Origin: Ascaris suum
Taxonomy: Eukaryota > Nematoda > Chromadorea > Rhabditida > Ascarididae
NCBI GenBank assembly: GCA_013433145.1
Contig: CM024170.1
Span: 1,567,214-1,631,213, forward strand
Direction: 5' to 3'
Length of the DNA stretch: 64,000 bases
Shown: in pieces, positions 37,920 through 49,620 of the stretch
Numbering within the stretch: position 1 is the stretch's first letter
Layout of the letters: each line of letters opens with the position of its first letter
Program-made: the position numbers and the translations under genes
Notes under the pieces: model-generated
Told to the model about the DNA's origin: nothing
The model's input: only the letters and a program-made list of their open reading frames with translations
Database searches by the model: none

Positions 37920-39640
37920 CACTAGTTGGGATGCGATGGCGATTCTGAGTTCGATTCATGTCCTAGTTTAGAAGAAATATATGCTGGATTTTTGGATTTG
38001 ATGGACCGTTTCACTGTCAAAACTCTCACTCTGCAAAGAATAGGGCACTTGATGCTCGAATGTCTTTTAGAGAGTTACTCGGAATCCAAGCAGTTGAAGC
38101 GGCACTATGTCTCCCTTCCCTCCTTCTCCCCCCCCTCCCCCTCTGCCCACTCAGCCCAAACATATAGCAACATATAAATACTTCAGAGTAGATTTAGACG
38201 TAATAGGAGAAGCTAGCCATTTCCGAACTTTGTGGTACGGTATGCTCAACACGTTTGCGATTCATCAGGAAGTCTGCGGCAGACCTTTGCCATCCTTTGC
38301 GCCTTCTGTTCAAGCACATTCTTGTGCTGTGTCCTGTTTCGAGCTTCCGAAAAAACGGCACTTGTGGTGAGCATCACCGAAAAAGTCTTTAAATCGTGTT
38401 TCCAATTGTCACCTCATTGGTCTCCCGCGGTCATTTTGCAGGATGTTCGAAATTGTTCTGCTAAAATCGATTTTGAGTCACATCAGCCTGTCTTACATTA
38501 TTAGCGATAATCAGCACGTTTTCCTCAGAGGAACGCCTATGGCCACACAGCTCATGACATCTAACGATGACTGGTATATAGCTCTTAACAACGATGCCAA
38601 ACAAATATAGAGTATATTGACTTGCGAAGCTTTTGTCTCGGTGACAGACCCGAAACTGTTGCTGAAGTTGAATGCTTATAGATAGGTTGCTATCCTAGCC
38701 TCGTTGAAAAATTCTCTGTGCGGACAAAGTTTGAAGCTGAAAGTCGGGAATACCTTGTACTCGCTTCATTCCATACTCAGATGAGCACAGAATCGCAGAA
38801 AAGTATACTGGGACCGTCTTTTATTTTTACTCTTTGTAAATAATTTTCCAGAGAATTTGCTAAATCAATGCATGTTTTATGCTGAGATGCGAACATATGT
38901 AGATCTATTGTTAAATCCCAAGGGTCATAGGCTATGGCAGTTTGATGTATCCGCTGAAAAATACTTTCATTTTGTATTAAATTTCCTGGTCGGATGTCCT
39001 CTGCATTACGTGGTCGTGATCTTTCTACAGAGAGTTGTGGTGAAAGATTTGGGGTGTTCATGAGATGCCGAATTCAGATGGCATAGTCCATCGTGTTGAG
39101 GTTTCGCGAGAGCTGCTCAAATTCTCAGCTCGTTGCAATACAGTTGCATAGAAAATTATCGGAAAGCTGTTCAATTGCTTATTGTCGTCCCATTTGGAAT
39201 ACTCACTTAAATTTGGTCCCGTCTATGAGAAAGGATGTCGAATAAATTCAGAAAAAAATTCAAAAGCGTTTCACTAAGGCGACTCTTAGAAAAGTATTTC
39301 GGATCGTTCCAGTCTAATTATGAGCAAGCACTTCGTATTTTTGTGATCTAAACCCTCTATGTATCACAGGGCTCAAATCCGATTTACATCTCTTGGGGGA
39401 TTGAGAACATTGCAAGGTTTCTCATGGTTTCCATCCGAGAGTATTCTCTCATCTTTTAAAATTTGACATAATGCCCGTGGCTACACACCCCTGCAAATGA
39501 AAGATTTCCCAAATCGAACTGAACATACTCAATCGTTTCTTTTCCATTTTGTCTTCATTAGAACTCTCCCATGATATCATGTGGTTATGGCTGGTAATCG
39601 GTCGTGTTTTAAATGGCGCCTAGAGCAATGTGACCTGGCT
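37920..39640 (+). pseudogene. Decayed LINE (non-LTR retrotransposon) reverse transcriptase, CR1/jockey-like
   Basis: From about 38500 one frame reads ISDNQHVFLRGTPMATQL, then NDDWYIALNN, EAFVSVTDPKLLLKLNAY, GQSLKLKVGNTLYSLHS, WDRLLFLLFVNNFPENL and CMFYAEM, interrupted by TAG, TAG and TGA. These match, in order, the LINE RT blocks ISxxQHGF, the KAFDxVxHxxLLxKL helix, SGVPQGSVLGPLLFLLFINDLP and the YADD catalytic loop (here YAEM). Upstream, FCRMFEIVLLKSIL matches the SLxSxxCKxxE block. Downstream come VVVKDLG (about 39036), LFNCLLSSHLEYSL (39167), IQKKIQKRFTKATL (39246) and SNYEQALRIF, typical of the CR1/jockey/Rex C-terminus, each after a frameshift. The 5' limit is uncertain; 37926-38110 may be the pre-RT region. 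The endonuclease is not confidently seen. Non-functional. Confidence 0.85.
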
Positions 39641-40073
39641 GCGATATCCGCCGTTTGGCCTTTATAATTAAGGTCTGGATATAATATCCGCTGCATGGCT
39701 TAAAAAATCTGGTCCTCGATTCCAAGTAGTCATATCTGCATTCTTGCACATGTGTTCATCCCTCATGATCTATGCTTTTCTTATTCTTTCTGCATTTTAA
39801 ACGCGCCACTTCACGCTCAATTCATAGCTACAGAAGTTTTTTTTGTTTGTTTCTTGTAGGTTATTAATGTTGTTGACAATATACGTCCTTTGCCTTCCTC
39901 TTATTCTAAAAAAAAAAAAAGGTTTCGATATTGTCCATTGTTTTATTTTGCTATTACATAAATGAGATATAAGAATCGAGGTTAGTATGAATCAGATTGT
40001 GAATAAGTTGGCATAGATCCTAACCTTATGCCAAAAAAATTAGCGCTTTCACTTCCGGCATGTTTTTGTGCTT

Positions 40074-40100
40074 AGCCTAGCCTAATCTAGCCTAGCCTAG
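40074..40100. repeat. Short CTAGC/GCCTA repeat
   Basis: Reads tagcctagcctaatctagcc then tagcctag. It resembles a degenerate pentamer related to, but not the same as, the nematode telomere unit TTAGGC/GCCTAA. Confidence 0.6.
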
Positions 40101-40647
40101 TCAATAAAAACTCTCATAGTTTTTTAATGCTCTTTAAAATAGGTCTAATCTCGAATCCTCAAATCATATCCCACGTCCAACAATAGCAAGTATTGTTCAA
40201 CTGTTTTTTTTTTTTTTGTGCTGAACAAGATTGCACGTTCATTGATAATGCACACGCGTCCCCTCTTCGCTTTTATGTGTGCGTTATATAGCAGTTTACC
40301 TTTACGTTTTACCTGATGCACAGATGGTGCGCATTGATAATCATTGTTGGGCAGGTATTAAAGATTACAGCACCACTCTCACGAATATGTGTGATTTACG
40401 TCAAACGTTGAAGTGACTATTTTGTTAGTGAGGAATGTGTCTTTTTTCGTTCTTTAATGCGAAAATATGATAATGCCGAGTGCAAACCTATGCATTTTTT
40501 TCTGTAATCTCTATCATATCATTGAATCGCATTTTTAAGAAAATATATAATTGTTTTTTATGGGCGTTAGACTAAATGTTTGAACATGAAAAAATAGGAA
40601 TATAATGATTTATTGGTGAAAGTCTGTATCGCGAAAATAAATTTCCT

Positions 40648-40668
40648 TTGCGCGCATAATGTGCTAGC
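40648..40668 (+). repeat. Interspersed short repeat, diverged copy
   Basis: Tttgcgcgcataatgtgcta then gc, followed by cgg. Shares the cgcataatgtgc variant with the 25.6-kb copy. Confidence 0.4.
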
Positions 40669-42938
40669 CGGAAATCAATCAAAATATCATCGTTTATGTG
40701 AGCATTATATGGCGGTAATTGATAGAATTTACTACGCTTGAACCTGAAGTCAGTCACCTCATCGCTTCAGATTTTTGTCCTATGATCGCGGTATTCAGTA
40801 TCAAAGTCGAATTATTATGCAGATTTTTCCCCATTGTTTTTATTACTCCGTAAAGGTGTGCAATCTCGAGCATGAGCCGTTTTTTAATGTTTTGGGAGCT
40901 GCCGAAGTCGGCTCTCATATTCAAATTGCCTTGATAATTGCATCTCGACGCGAAAAATTTTGAAATAATTGAGCGGGAATTGTTCAATGAATATCGTGGA
41001 ATGCGCGATTTCATTGATGCGATGATAATATTCTGAACGATTTGATTGGCTAGCGGATCGATATCGATTTCCAAGTAGATCGCAGTGTCATTGTTTGCAT
41101 AGCGCACTCAGCCGAATACAAAAGCTGTGCTCTTATTTTTTAAAATTTACTCCTTTTTTTGCCGAAATGTCCAAAGGTGAGTTCGATTGTGTGTTTCGTT
41201 TGCAGTGGTTTTATCGAGTGACTTCGACTGTTCTAAATAATCGCAGTATAACTGCACAGGTATATTTTGAGCAGTATGATAGCAGTCCGGTTCGGAACTT
41301 TGTAAACGCACCTAACAGTTGTAAAAGCTTGTTTTCACATCGGCATCTGAGCTCATCAACCCATTATCAGACACTTCAAACCGAGCTTTGATTCCGCATG
41401 TACAAATGAGCTTTATTCACCGTTTACCAGGCTTATATTGCTTGCCGCAATTACAGCCAGATTTGTTTAAAATACCACAACCAGACTTTCTTTTATTTTA
41501 GGATAACTCACTTGTCCTCACTTACTGTGTGACTTGGATGACATCAGTATCGATTAACGTCCTTCCTAATATCGATCGATCACAACGCACTTCGTTTATA
41601 TCAGCAATTGTTTATCACTGTTAGATTCATTATTCGATCCCGTAGTATTTGCTTCTAGATGTGGTTTTTGAGTATGTGTTCAGCGGGCACAATTGCCTCA
41701 TTTCTGATGGTTAAATAGCGGCAATGATTGACAAACAATGAAACCTTTATCTCTGGACATACCACTGCTGCGTGCAGACACCTGTCATCACTGTCATATA
41801 AAGGTCTTATCGTATTGCATTTCGAGTGCTGAATGAGCGAATAGTAGGATACGTCAGAGAGTTTTATAAATATAATTTCATAGCTGTTTAGTGGTGATAA
41901 CCGGATATACGAGAGATGCAAACTTAGATGGAAGGCAGCTTGAAGGCGAATAAGAAAAACTTACCATCGAAGCACAAAAAAGTATGCCCTATCTCACGTA
42001 AGTAAACGAGCAGGTAAAGATCCAACAAAATCATTGCACCACCTATAGATCCTGTTCTCTCATAGTCGACCATGTCCGATTAATTAGACATCTCACTAGG
42101 ATAGGCGGAAGTGCTATTCAGTGGCATCTTCATTTCAAATGATAGATGTTGCCATAAAGTTGATCGCCAACGAGAACAAATTCAAAATTACAGAGAAATT
42201 TCATATATCTTGCCCTTGGGTATTGGCAGTGGACACAATTTTGACGCACATGGATGATAAGAGGCTGAACAAGGTGAACTCAGCGAACAAATTTTGATCC
42301 AGATTTGCAGAATCTAAAAATCAATAGCCTTATGGCAAAATTCATCAACCGTTTTATTAACGATAGCGCAATATGAGCGGATGAGATGCGAGTTTCAAGT
42401 GCCGAAATTTTACGAATATGATTTCAATAACTTAAACAGTTTAATTTACAAGCAAAGAGCCGAACATTCTATACTGTCGACGCTAAACTCGATGATGGCG
42501 CTTAGTTAGTCGCAATAAATCCGTTATTGCAAAATCAAAGAAAATATTTTTGATTTCCTTGCAAAAGTATGTAACTCGTCTTGTTTATATTTTAGAAACG
42601 ATCTGTTTGCCGTTGTAAATGAACAAATAATGAATAAAATATGAATGGCAGTTTACACTCTTAGCAAAGCTCGTATTTAATTCAAGTTGAACTTGCCGTC
42701 GTTTATTTTCGTGTTTGTATTAAGTGCACTCACTAGGCACCACCATTTACATATGCTGAAGAGAACACTTTCAGTAGTTTTTTATGAGGAATAACGTTTC
42801 AAATCAAATTCAAGCTGTCATTGAATGGTCGTGCCTATAGCCTTTCATTTTTACAAGTAAAATGCAAACTGCGTTATATTTGAAAACTTATCCATTATAT
42901 TCAGAAGTTGTTATATTTTGAATATACTTGCATAAAGT

Positions 42939-43073
42939 ATGCAAAGATTTATTAAGATTAATGAAAAAGGATACAATGATATTGGATTGGTGGTGAAGTT
43001 GGCCATCGAAGATTGCATAGGAATTGAATTGGCGAAAGCGGCTGTTGGATTTATGCAAGGCTTGAATGGATAG
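42939..43073 (+). CDS. Small ORF, 44 codons, unknown
   Basis: ATG at 42939, TAG at 43071. The product starts MQRFIKINEKGYNDIGLVVK and ends AAVGFMQGLNG, with a balanced, protein-like composition and a predicted amphipathic Ala/Ile/Glu helix in the middle. It could be a free small ORF, the last exon of an unassembled gene, or chance. No family recognised. The opposite strand is also open here. Confidence 0.25.
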   Translation: MQRFIKINEKGYNDIGLVVKLAIEDCIGIELAKAAVGFMQGLNG

Positions 43074-45690
43074 TAAGAGTGTTGCGACGAGTCGAAGCCT
43101 TCGCAGCACTATTTCTCAGCGCATCGTCTATGACGCTTAATAGCGTTTTCTTGCATATCAAGCAGCGCACACCGAAAGGAAACTGAATCATAACATTTTG
43201 CAGTATGGAGTGCTCTCTTCATCGGTTCACTATGGTAGGTGTCGTTTGGTGCTCATCGATATCACTTTGTGTATGTCGAAGAAAATGCATTTCCCAAGGT
43301 GAATATATGAGAAAACAGAGTGATGCGGGCGTGAAGTTGGTCCCAACTTGATCGTTCGTCGTGAAAACGGGGCAGAATAAGAAATGAGAGGACGAAAAAA
43401 AGTCCGTGGTTCGAATGAGAGGGTGAAGTAGTTGAAGAGGATGCAAACGTCACCACATCGGCCATGGTGATCTGATCTAATAGTTACTTGATTCGTTCGC
43501 TTGAAAACCGGAATATTTTCAGACAATGACCGATGAACTCGCAGCGATACTATCAGCAAAATGCGCAGAGTGACGTTGAGCGTTTAATCCTTGAAAGTAA
43601 TACCAGTTGGAGTAGAGATTTAGCTGGAAGTTTTTTCAGCACTGGTGAAAACATATCGCGATTTGCTTTATTATTTTTCCAATTTACCCTTTTTTTTTAC
43701 AAACACTCCCTCCATCTCATGCCTAGATGCTCTCTGGAATTGCTCGGATCTATTGGACCTCTCCTTTTCTTTTTGGGTTTCGGCCTTGGAGTTTCTGTCC
43801 GCAAAGTTTCTTTCGCGGGATATCATAGTTTCTGAGTCAGTGGGAGAAATGGAACCCTTGATGGCTCATGTTTGCACGAAATTTGCGCTTTTGTGCTTGT
43901 AATTAATGCTATTTGTTGCTTAATTACTTTAATGCTATCCATATTATCTAGGCTTCTTATATCATCGTCTTTCTCTATAAAAACATAAAGAAACAGTCGG
44001 CATAACAAAACTCTTTGCCACTCTGCTCTTAAAGACCTTGCACCCAGACAATTCTTAGAGCGTTTAATGCATTCTCTTGAACAAATTGACATTCAGTGTA
44101 GTTTGTGTATGCATTTTACAGTTTATAAGCATCGATTATAATAGGTGTGCATTGCCGGAGGCGAATGAAGCGAAGACAGTTTATTAACGCGTTTTGTGTC
44201 CACCTTTGAAAGCTGCGTATCACCTCGAAACAAGAGGTGACTGTAAAGGCGCACTGGGCGTATGGCGATCTCTCATTAGTGCATTCTGTGGCGTAATCGT
44301 TGTTACGATACCTCCTCCATTTACCGGTAATTTTTATTCTTATTTCATCCGGCCATCACGAGGCTCGTTTCATAATAATTTCATATATTTGCTTTGATTG
44401 TTTTATGTTCGGACGATCAACGGAAGATGTGATTCATAGAGACAACATTCTAAGAGTTTATTTAGATTGTTGTTTTTGGTGCTATGGAGTGATCGGAAAT
44501 GAAAAACTATCGGACTGGCCATAATGATGGAGTATTGAAATATATCAAACAATTGAATTAGGTCGATCTACTTGATGGTTAAGGGTTGTGGACAGTGCTG
44601 AGGCATTACTGGCGCAAATCTTCCTTATTTGCTCACTTAGTCCTTAATTTCAGTACGGTCATGTTGAAACAGCCTATTCCACAAACCGATGGTCGTCTTT
44701 TCAGGTGATTCGGAGAGGATAGCCAGATTGAAATTTTGTCAGAGTGTGACACACATAACCATCCATCATTTGTTGAAATGACCTCTGCAGATCGTCCAAA
44801 AAACTAGCGCGAAGACCCTGCGGAAAATGAACGATTGCAAAGTCTTAAGTTCACTGCTTCTTATGTATTCAGCTGGAATGGAAAATTTCTTCTGTTCATT
44901 TACATTCTTATCTTTGAACACTTCTTATTGAATTGATTTGCTTATTAGTGACGACAGCAGTGAAGCGTGTTTGGTTTTCAATTTTATAAAATACCAACCG
45001 TAACCTTAAGTATGCAGTCGTACCTGTTTTGAAGGAACTGCCTTCATCTATGTTAGAATGAAGTTGAGAAGTACATGAGGGTAATATTGCGAGAATTCAT
45101 TAGAAATGTGTTTTTCTTTACTGATAAGGTTATCGCATAATGTATAAGAATTATAGAGATCGCAGTTGGGTGTATCACTAACTCAGTTAAATTGGGGGAA
45201 GGGGAGGGGGATGTTTGTGCGGTCCTGATAGGTTGGCGACGCTATAATTCGTCTAAGGATATATGAGTTGGATGTGGTCAGTGGTGACCGCATCTATGCC
45301 GTTCTGCGTTCTTGCGTAGAGGATGAGACTAAACCATCAGAGCGAAAATACCTCTTTAGAAGTCTGGTTCCGTTTCCAAGATTTCTCCTTGGAAACGCCT
45401 AGCTTAGCTAATGAAAGTCCACGACCTCTCTTCTAAAGGAAGAGGGGGGGGGGAGGGGAGGCGAAGCCTTCAAAAAGTTATGATGTTCATTCCTTTTAAA
45501 AAGCATCTATTTTTGCTTTGTCATTAAATCACTTGTTTGGCATATTATTGTAGAGGAAAGTAAAAAGTTGTGTATGTAGTTGAAGTGCGGAGGGGAATCG
45601 TTTAGGAGAACTTTGGAATGTCCAAGTCGTCATCTTTCAGCAATCCATAGATGTTTGAAGTAGGCTTATTTACGGGATTGATAATTATAC

Positions 45691-45725
<35 letters not shown>

Positions 45726-46475
45726 TTTATAATAATATTATTATTTATTATTAATTATTATTATAATTAATATTATAATATTACTATTATTATATTATTA
45801 TTATTATTAACGGTACCAGTAATCTTTGTTCTAGCAGGATTTGTAGGCTCTGTTCATTATTAGGCTACTGGAAGCCGAAGTATGAGTCAGTCTCAGGGTA
45901 TCACTTAACTTAATGAGAATAAACGAAACGTAAAAGTGTGCTTGATCTGATTCAGCAGTAAAAATTTCATCCAAGGTAATAATAACCTGCGAACGTGGGC
46001 ATATGCCATCACGATTAACTCTGTGTTTGTAGATTAGTACGCTCAAGATTGGTCATTATAGACGTTTATAGGTTATTTAGTAAGTTTAATAGAATCGATG
46101 GTCTATTATAGATACATGAATGATTTACATTTAAAAACTTATGTTGATCAAGTCCAGTGTCTATGTTCTTCCAAAGCAGTAAAGGTTATGGTTGTTAAGG
46201 TTTAGCATGATATCATTTGAATACCTGTTGTTTGCCAGGTAGTGCAATGTAATACGTTTTTTATCCGGCAGTGTAAAAAGAGACGGAAACAATGAAGGTG
46301 GTGAGGTGGATATGGGCAGGTGAATCGATTGATGACAGCATACGCGCTTTGTCTAGCGAACCATCGCATAATTCTAATGGTTCATGCTCAACATTTGTGT
46401 TGGAGACTATAAGTGGAACGTCCTTGTGTTTTCTAGTAAACAAGTCAATTTTTCATACTGGAGCGTTTTTTTCAG
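43074..46475. other. Region without a called gene
   Basis: Contains G-rich tracts (45195-45211 and 45443-45460) and the AAT/ATT microsatellite. A short segment at 44213-44292 (AYHLETRGDCKGALGVWRSL) looks protein-like and ends at a GT, but its acceptor is weak and no partner exon was found. Confidence 0.45.
45690..45811. repeat. (AAT)n then (ATT)n microsatellite forming an inverted repeat
   Basis: About 13 AAT units are followed by interrupted ATT/TTA units, so the first half can pair with the second half. Confidence 0.95.
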
Positions 46476-46615
46476 AAACGGATCTCCTTCACATAATGGA
46501 TTTCATAATGAAGCCACTAAATGATGTGCCTGACGTCTGTACGGAAGCGAAGTTCGAAACGTGGAATCAACGGCTTCTAGCATTGGAGAGTGCTCTACGG
46601 AATGCTTACCAGCTC
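46476..46615 (+). CDS. Candidate internal exon of an unrecognised protein
   Basis: Preceded by gcgtttttttcag, a near-ideal nematode acceptor, and followed by donor gtatgt. The only fully coherent frame starts in phase 1 and ends in phase 0, reading TDLLHIMDFIMKPLNDVPDV, then FETWNQRLLALESALRNAYQ. The predicted structure is two amphipathic helices, as in ARM/HEAT-like proteins, but no family is recognised. No compatible neighbouring exon could be proven, so it may be a pseudo-exon. Confidence 0.35.
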
Positions 46616-49520
46616 GTATGTCAACTTCTGTTGATTTCGGCGAACAATGTTTTACGTGTTTTCACCCTTGCTTTTTATTGGAGAGCATTTTCATAAAGTC
46701 TGTTAAGCACGTGCATTTTCAATAAAGAAGCAATTTACACAGTATGAGGCATCACATAGTTCTTAAAGCAACAGTAGTAATTTTGCGTGCACTGCATTAC
46801 AAAATGATTTTGTAAATGCCTCTACGTGGTACTCATGGCGTCAACGACTTGGCATCTTAGGGCCGTTTCACTGGCAATACTGAAAGCCGATCCGGTTCCC
46901 AAACATCCAAACTATCAAATGAATCTTTCATAATAGCAATAATTCCCTTGGTATTGAATTAAAACTTTTACTATATGCATGTTTTGCCGCGTACGCGTTC
47001 GTGCATTAATGAGAAAAGTCAATAACTTTAGGCGTCAAGTATACCGACGACTCTTAAGCAGCAGAAAAGTGGAAGTGCCTGGGAGTTGGTACATCCAACA
47101 TTTCCGCATTATCCGGATGTATTATGCTCACCGTTCCTCAACTTAGTCCCGAATTTATAATCCATTTCCGAATTGCGAACAATATAAGTAATTTTGTTTT
47201 TTGACCACTTCTCGAGACATGGAATAATTCAGAAAAGCTATAGAAAACTTAGACTGTAGCGGTGAAATATGGCATTTCTCATGTATACTGATTAGTACTA
47301 AGTAGCTCTCTGATTGAGAAGATGCCTAGGCAGTTAGAAAGCGGGAATGGACTCGTTGGAGGAATGTAGGGTTAAACGTTCTTGTTGCAACCTCAGTTTT
47401 ATTTGGAGTGATTTTTTTAAAAGAATGTTTTCATATAGAGGTGGTGGTTCGGTTTGATCCGCAATGTCGGTGGGGCGTGGTGCAGACTGTTGAGCCAACA
47501 CTGGATGTATCGATAGCCTGCAGCGCGCAGTGACCGATGACCATCCTCATACTGGCAGAGAAGTGAGCTTTTTTTGCCTTTTTTTCCGTTTGTTCGTGCA
47601 AGGGGTTGTGCCTAAATAATAGAAAGTATAGAACTTATTATATAGAATAGTCGGTTGTCCTATTGAATCTGAAATGTGGCATTCGCGCTTAAATTGTTGA
47701 AATCTTTTATTCCCAATCTTTCATCTGATGAAAAATACGGGCTGAATCGTTTCGATCTACGTAATTGAATGTCTGTCTAATCGGATGTGCTTTGCGGTGG
47801 TTGTCTTTCTTTCTGTTCTATTCACATACCTATTATATTTTACGTTTTGTATTTCCGCTGTCGAAAAATTGATAAATAAACAAAATAGCCCGTCTCGGAA
47901 ATAATTAGCACAGCGTTGGGGAATCGGTAGTTATATAAGCAGTTACGTATTAAAAGCCTAAAGCTTAAATGGTGGAAACTGTTCAACTGGGATCGTACAG
48001 ATAATGTGATCTCCGAAAAGAGTCGGGAGATACTTCGGAGTGAAGGTTTTCCCTGTCGTATAAATATATATTGGCGAATACAGATTAAAGCGTGAAGCAT
48101 TATGGACTGCAGCTTCTGAATTTTATGAATGCTACTATTCGAAAACATATTTTAGAGAGATGCACGGTTAGGATTAAGGTACTAGGTGCTGAAACTCCCT
48201 ACCACAGCACTTTAGGCCAATATGTCAAAAGTCGTGATGAAGACCTGACCCATGTGTCCTATTGGTCACGTTTTTTATTTATTGTCGATAAGTCCGTCAA
48301 AATGTCGTGTTGTTTTGTTAAACGTGGTTTGGCTAGCAGTATGCAAGCAATTGACTATGTGTATAGTAAGCTAATACCAAATCTATAGAGACTGTAACCG
48401 AGCACTAATAGACGTAATGCTGAAAGGCGCTTATGCATTGTGGTCACTGATAAGATTGATCACAGCTACTCGTTTTACACTGAGTATATTCAGGTGAAAG
48501 CATTGTAGGTCAAAATCACAAGGGCCAGTAAGAAACGGTAAGTGGGATTTGAGTAGAAGAGGTGATAATGACTTAAGCAATGCGGCTAACATTTTATTGT
48601 CTCCGTATTTATAGCAAGGGGTCGCTTTCCTTTGAACGCTACACCCAATCACACCATGAAGTACTTAAAGGTGTAGCTCAAGAGATGGCACAAGAGTGGA
48701 TGCAACGAAAGATGAGACGCCACAGCACTCTGCGGAAAGCTCGGATTCGGCTGATTCACTACACTTCCCTGATGCTCACCTTTTTAACGGTCGCTCACTG
48801 AGAAGCGCTTCGTGCGGTCGCCCTTTCAATCATTCTTTTAGGTTTTTTCAGGCGATCAGCGTGAAGGGAAGGGGCTCTAGGTCGAATAAGTTAGCATCTG
48901 ACTTAAGATAAAGTGTGAAGGTTTGCTTATATGTGGCCGATTGCGGCTATATATTATGTGATGTTGAAGTGTTCTTTTCACGGGAGAGAAACTGCCGATG
49001 ACTATAGAAAAAATTCGAAATCACGACTGTTTTTTTTTTCTCAAAGAAGAGCCTAATATAACTTGCCTTGAGTAGTACTTCAGGTTTAAAAGAAATGTGG
49101 AATAACAGAAACAATACAGGGGACGTTGTCCTGCCATATCAACGCATGTGTTTTAAGGTTGAATCAAGATGTCATAAACGTGTCCGACATATTCCGCTTA
49201 ACATTCGATAATGATTGCATGCTGTATGCGAATTTCCTCCTACTACTGGAGAAAACTTAGGGAGGTAGCCTATTATATTCCTTTTATTCAATTACCTTTT
49301 TACATAAAGATAATAAAAAGGTACCTTTACAAGTCTCTTGTGTTGCCTTTTCCCTCAACAAACGGATTATCCCGCACCTGAGGGCTAGGATTTTAGAGTG
49401 TCATTATCTAAGTGATGTATTCGCCAGTTACGTTGGCGAGTAATTTCATCTATGCACTCACTTATGAAATCGTGTTTTTCAGTCAGCCGTCTTGTCACAT
49501 GTGTTTGTTTTGAATAAGAA
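46616..49520. other. Region without a called gene
   Basis: A Ser/Asp-rich open segment at 48671-48830 (+; DETPQHSAESSDSADS) is coding-like, but its splice boundaries are unclear. Otherwise nothing recognised. Confidence 0.4.
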
Positions 49521-49620
49521 NNNNNNNNNNNNNNNNNNNNNNNNNNNNNNNNNNNNNNNNNNNNNNNNNNNNNNNNNNNNNNNNNNNNNNNNNNNNNNNN
49601 NNNNNNNNNNNNNNNNNNNN
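49521..49620. other. Assembly gap, 100 N
   Basis: Exactly 100 N, the usual placeholder for a gap of unknown size. Distances and orientation across it should not be trusted. Confidence 1.

Larger units (their letters stand above)
39641..42938. other. Region without a called gene
   Basis: Contains CTAGC-type short repeats (40074-40100), a T-run (40203-40217) and a copy of the interspersed repeat (40648-40668). Around 40754-41107 both strands have protein-like open frames (117 codons on minus); the orientation cannot be decided and no family is recognised. Confidence 0.45.

Noticed and set aside
40074..40100. Interstitial telomere repeat
   Set aside because: The unit is mostly CTAGC/GCCTA rather than TTAGGC and is only 27 bases long.
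40754..41107. 117-codon minus ORF overlapping plus-strand protein-like segments (GAAEVGSHIQIALIIASRRE; FEIIERELFNEYRGMRDFID)
   Set aside because: Strand cannot be decided, the plus segments are in different frames, and no family is recognised.
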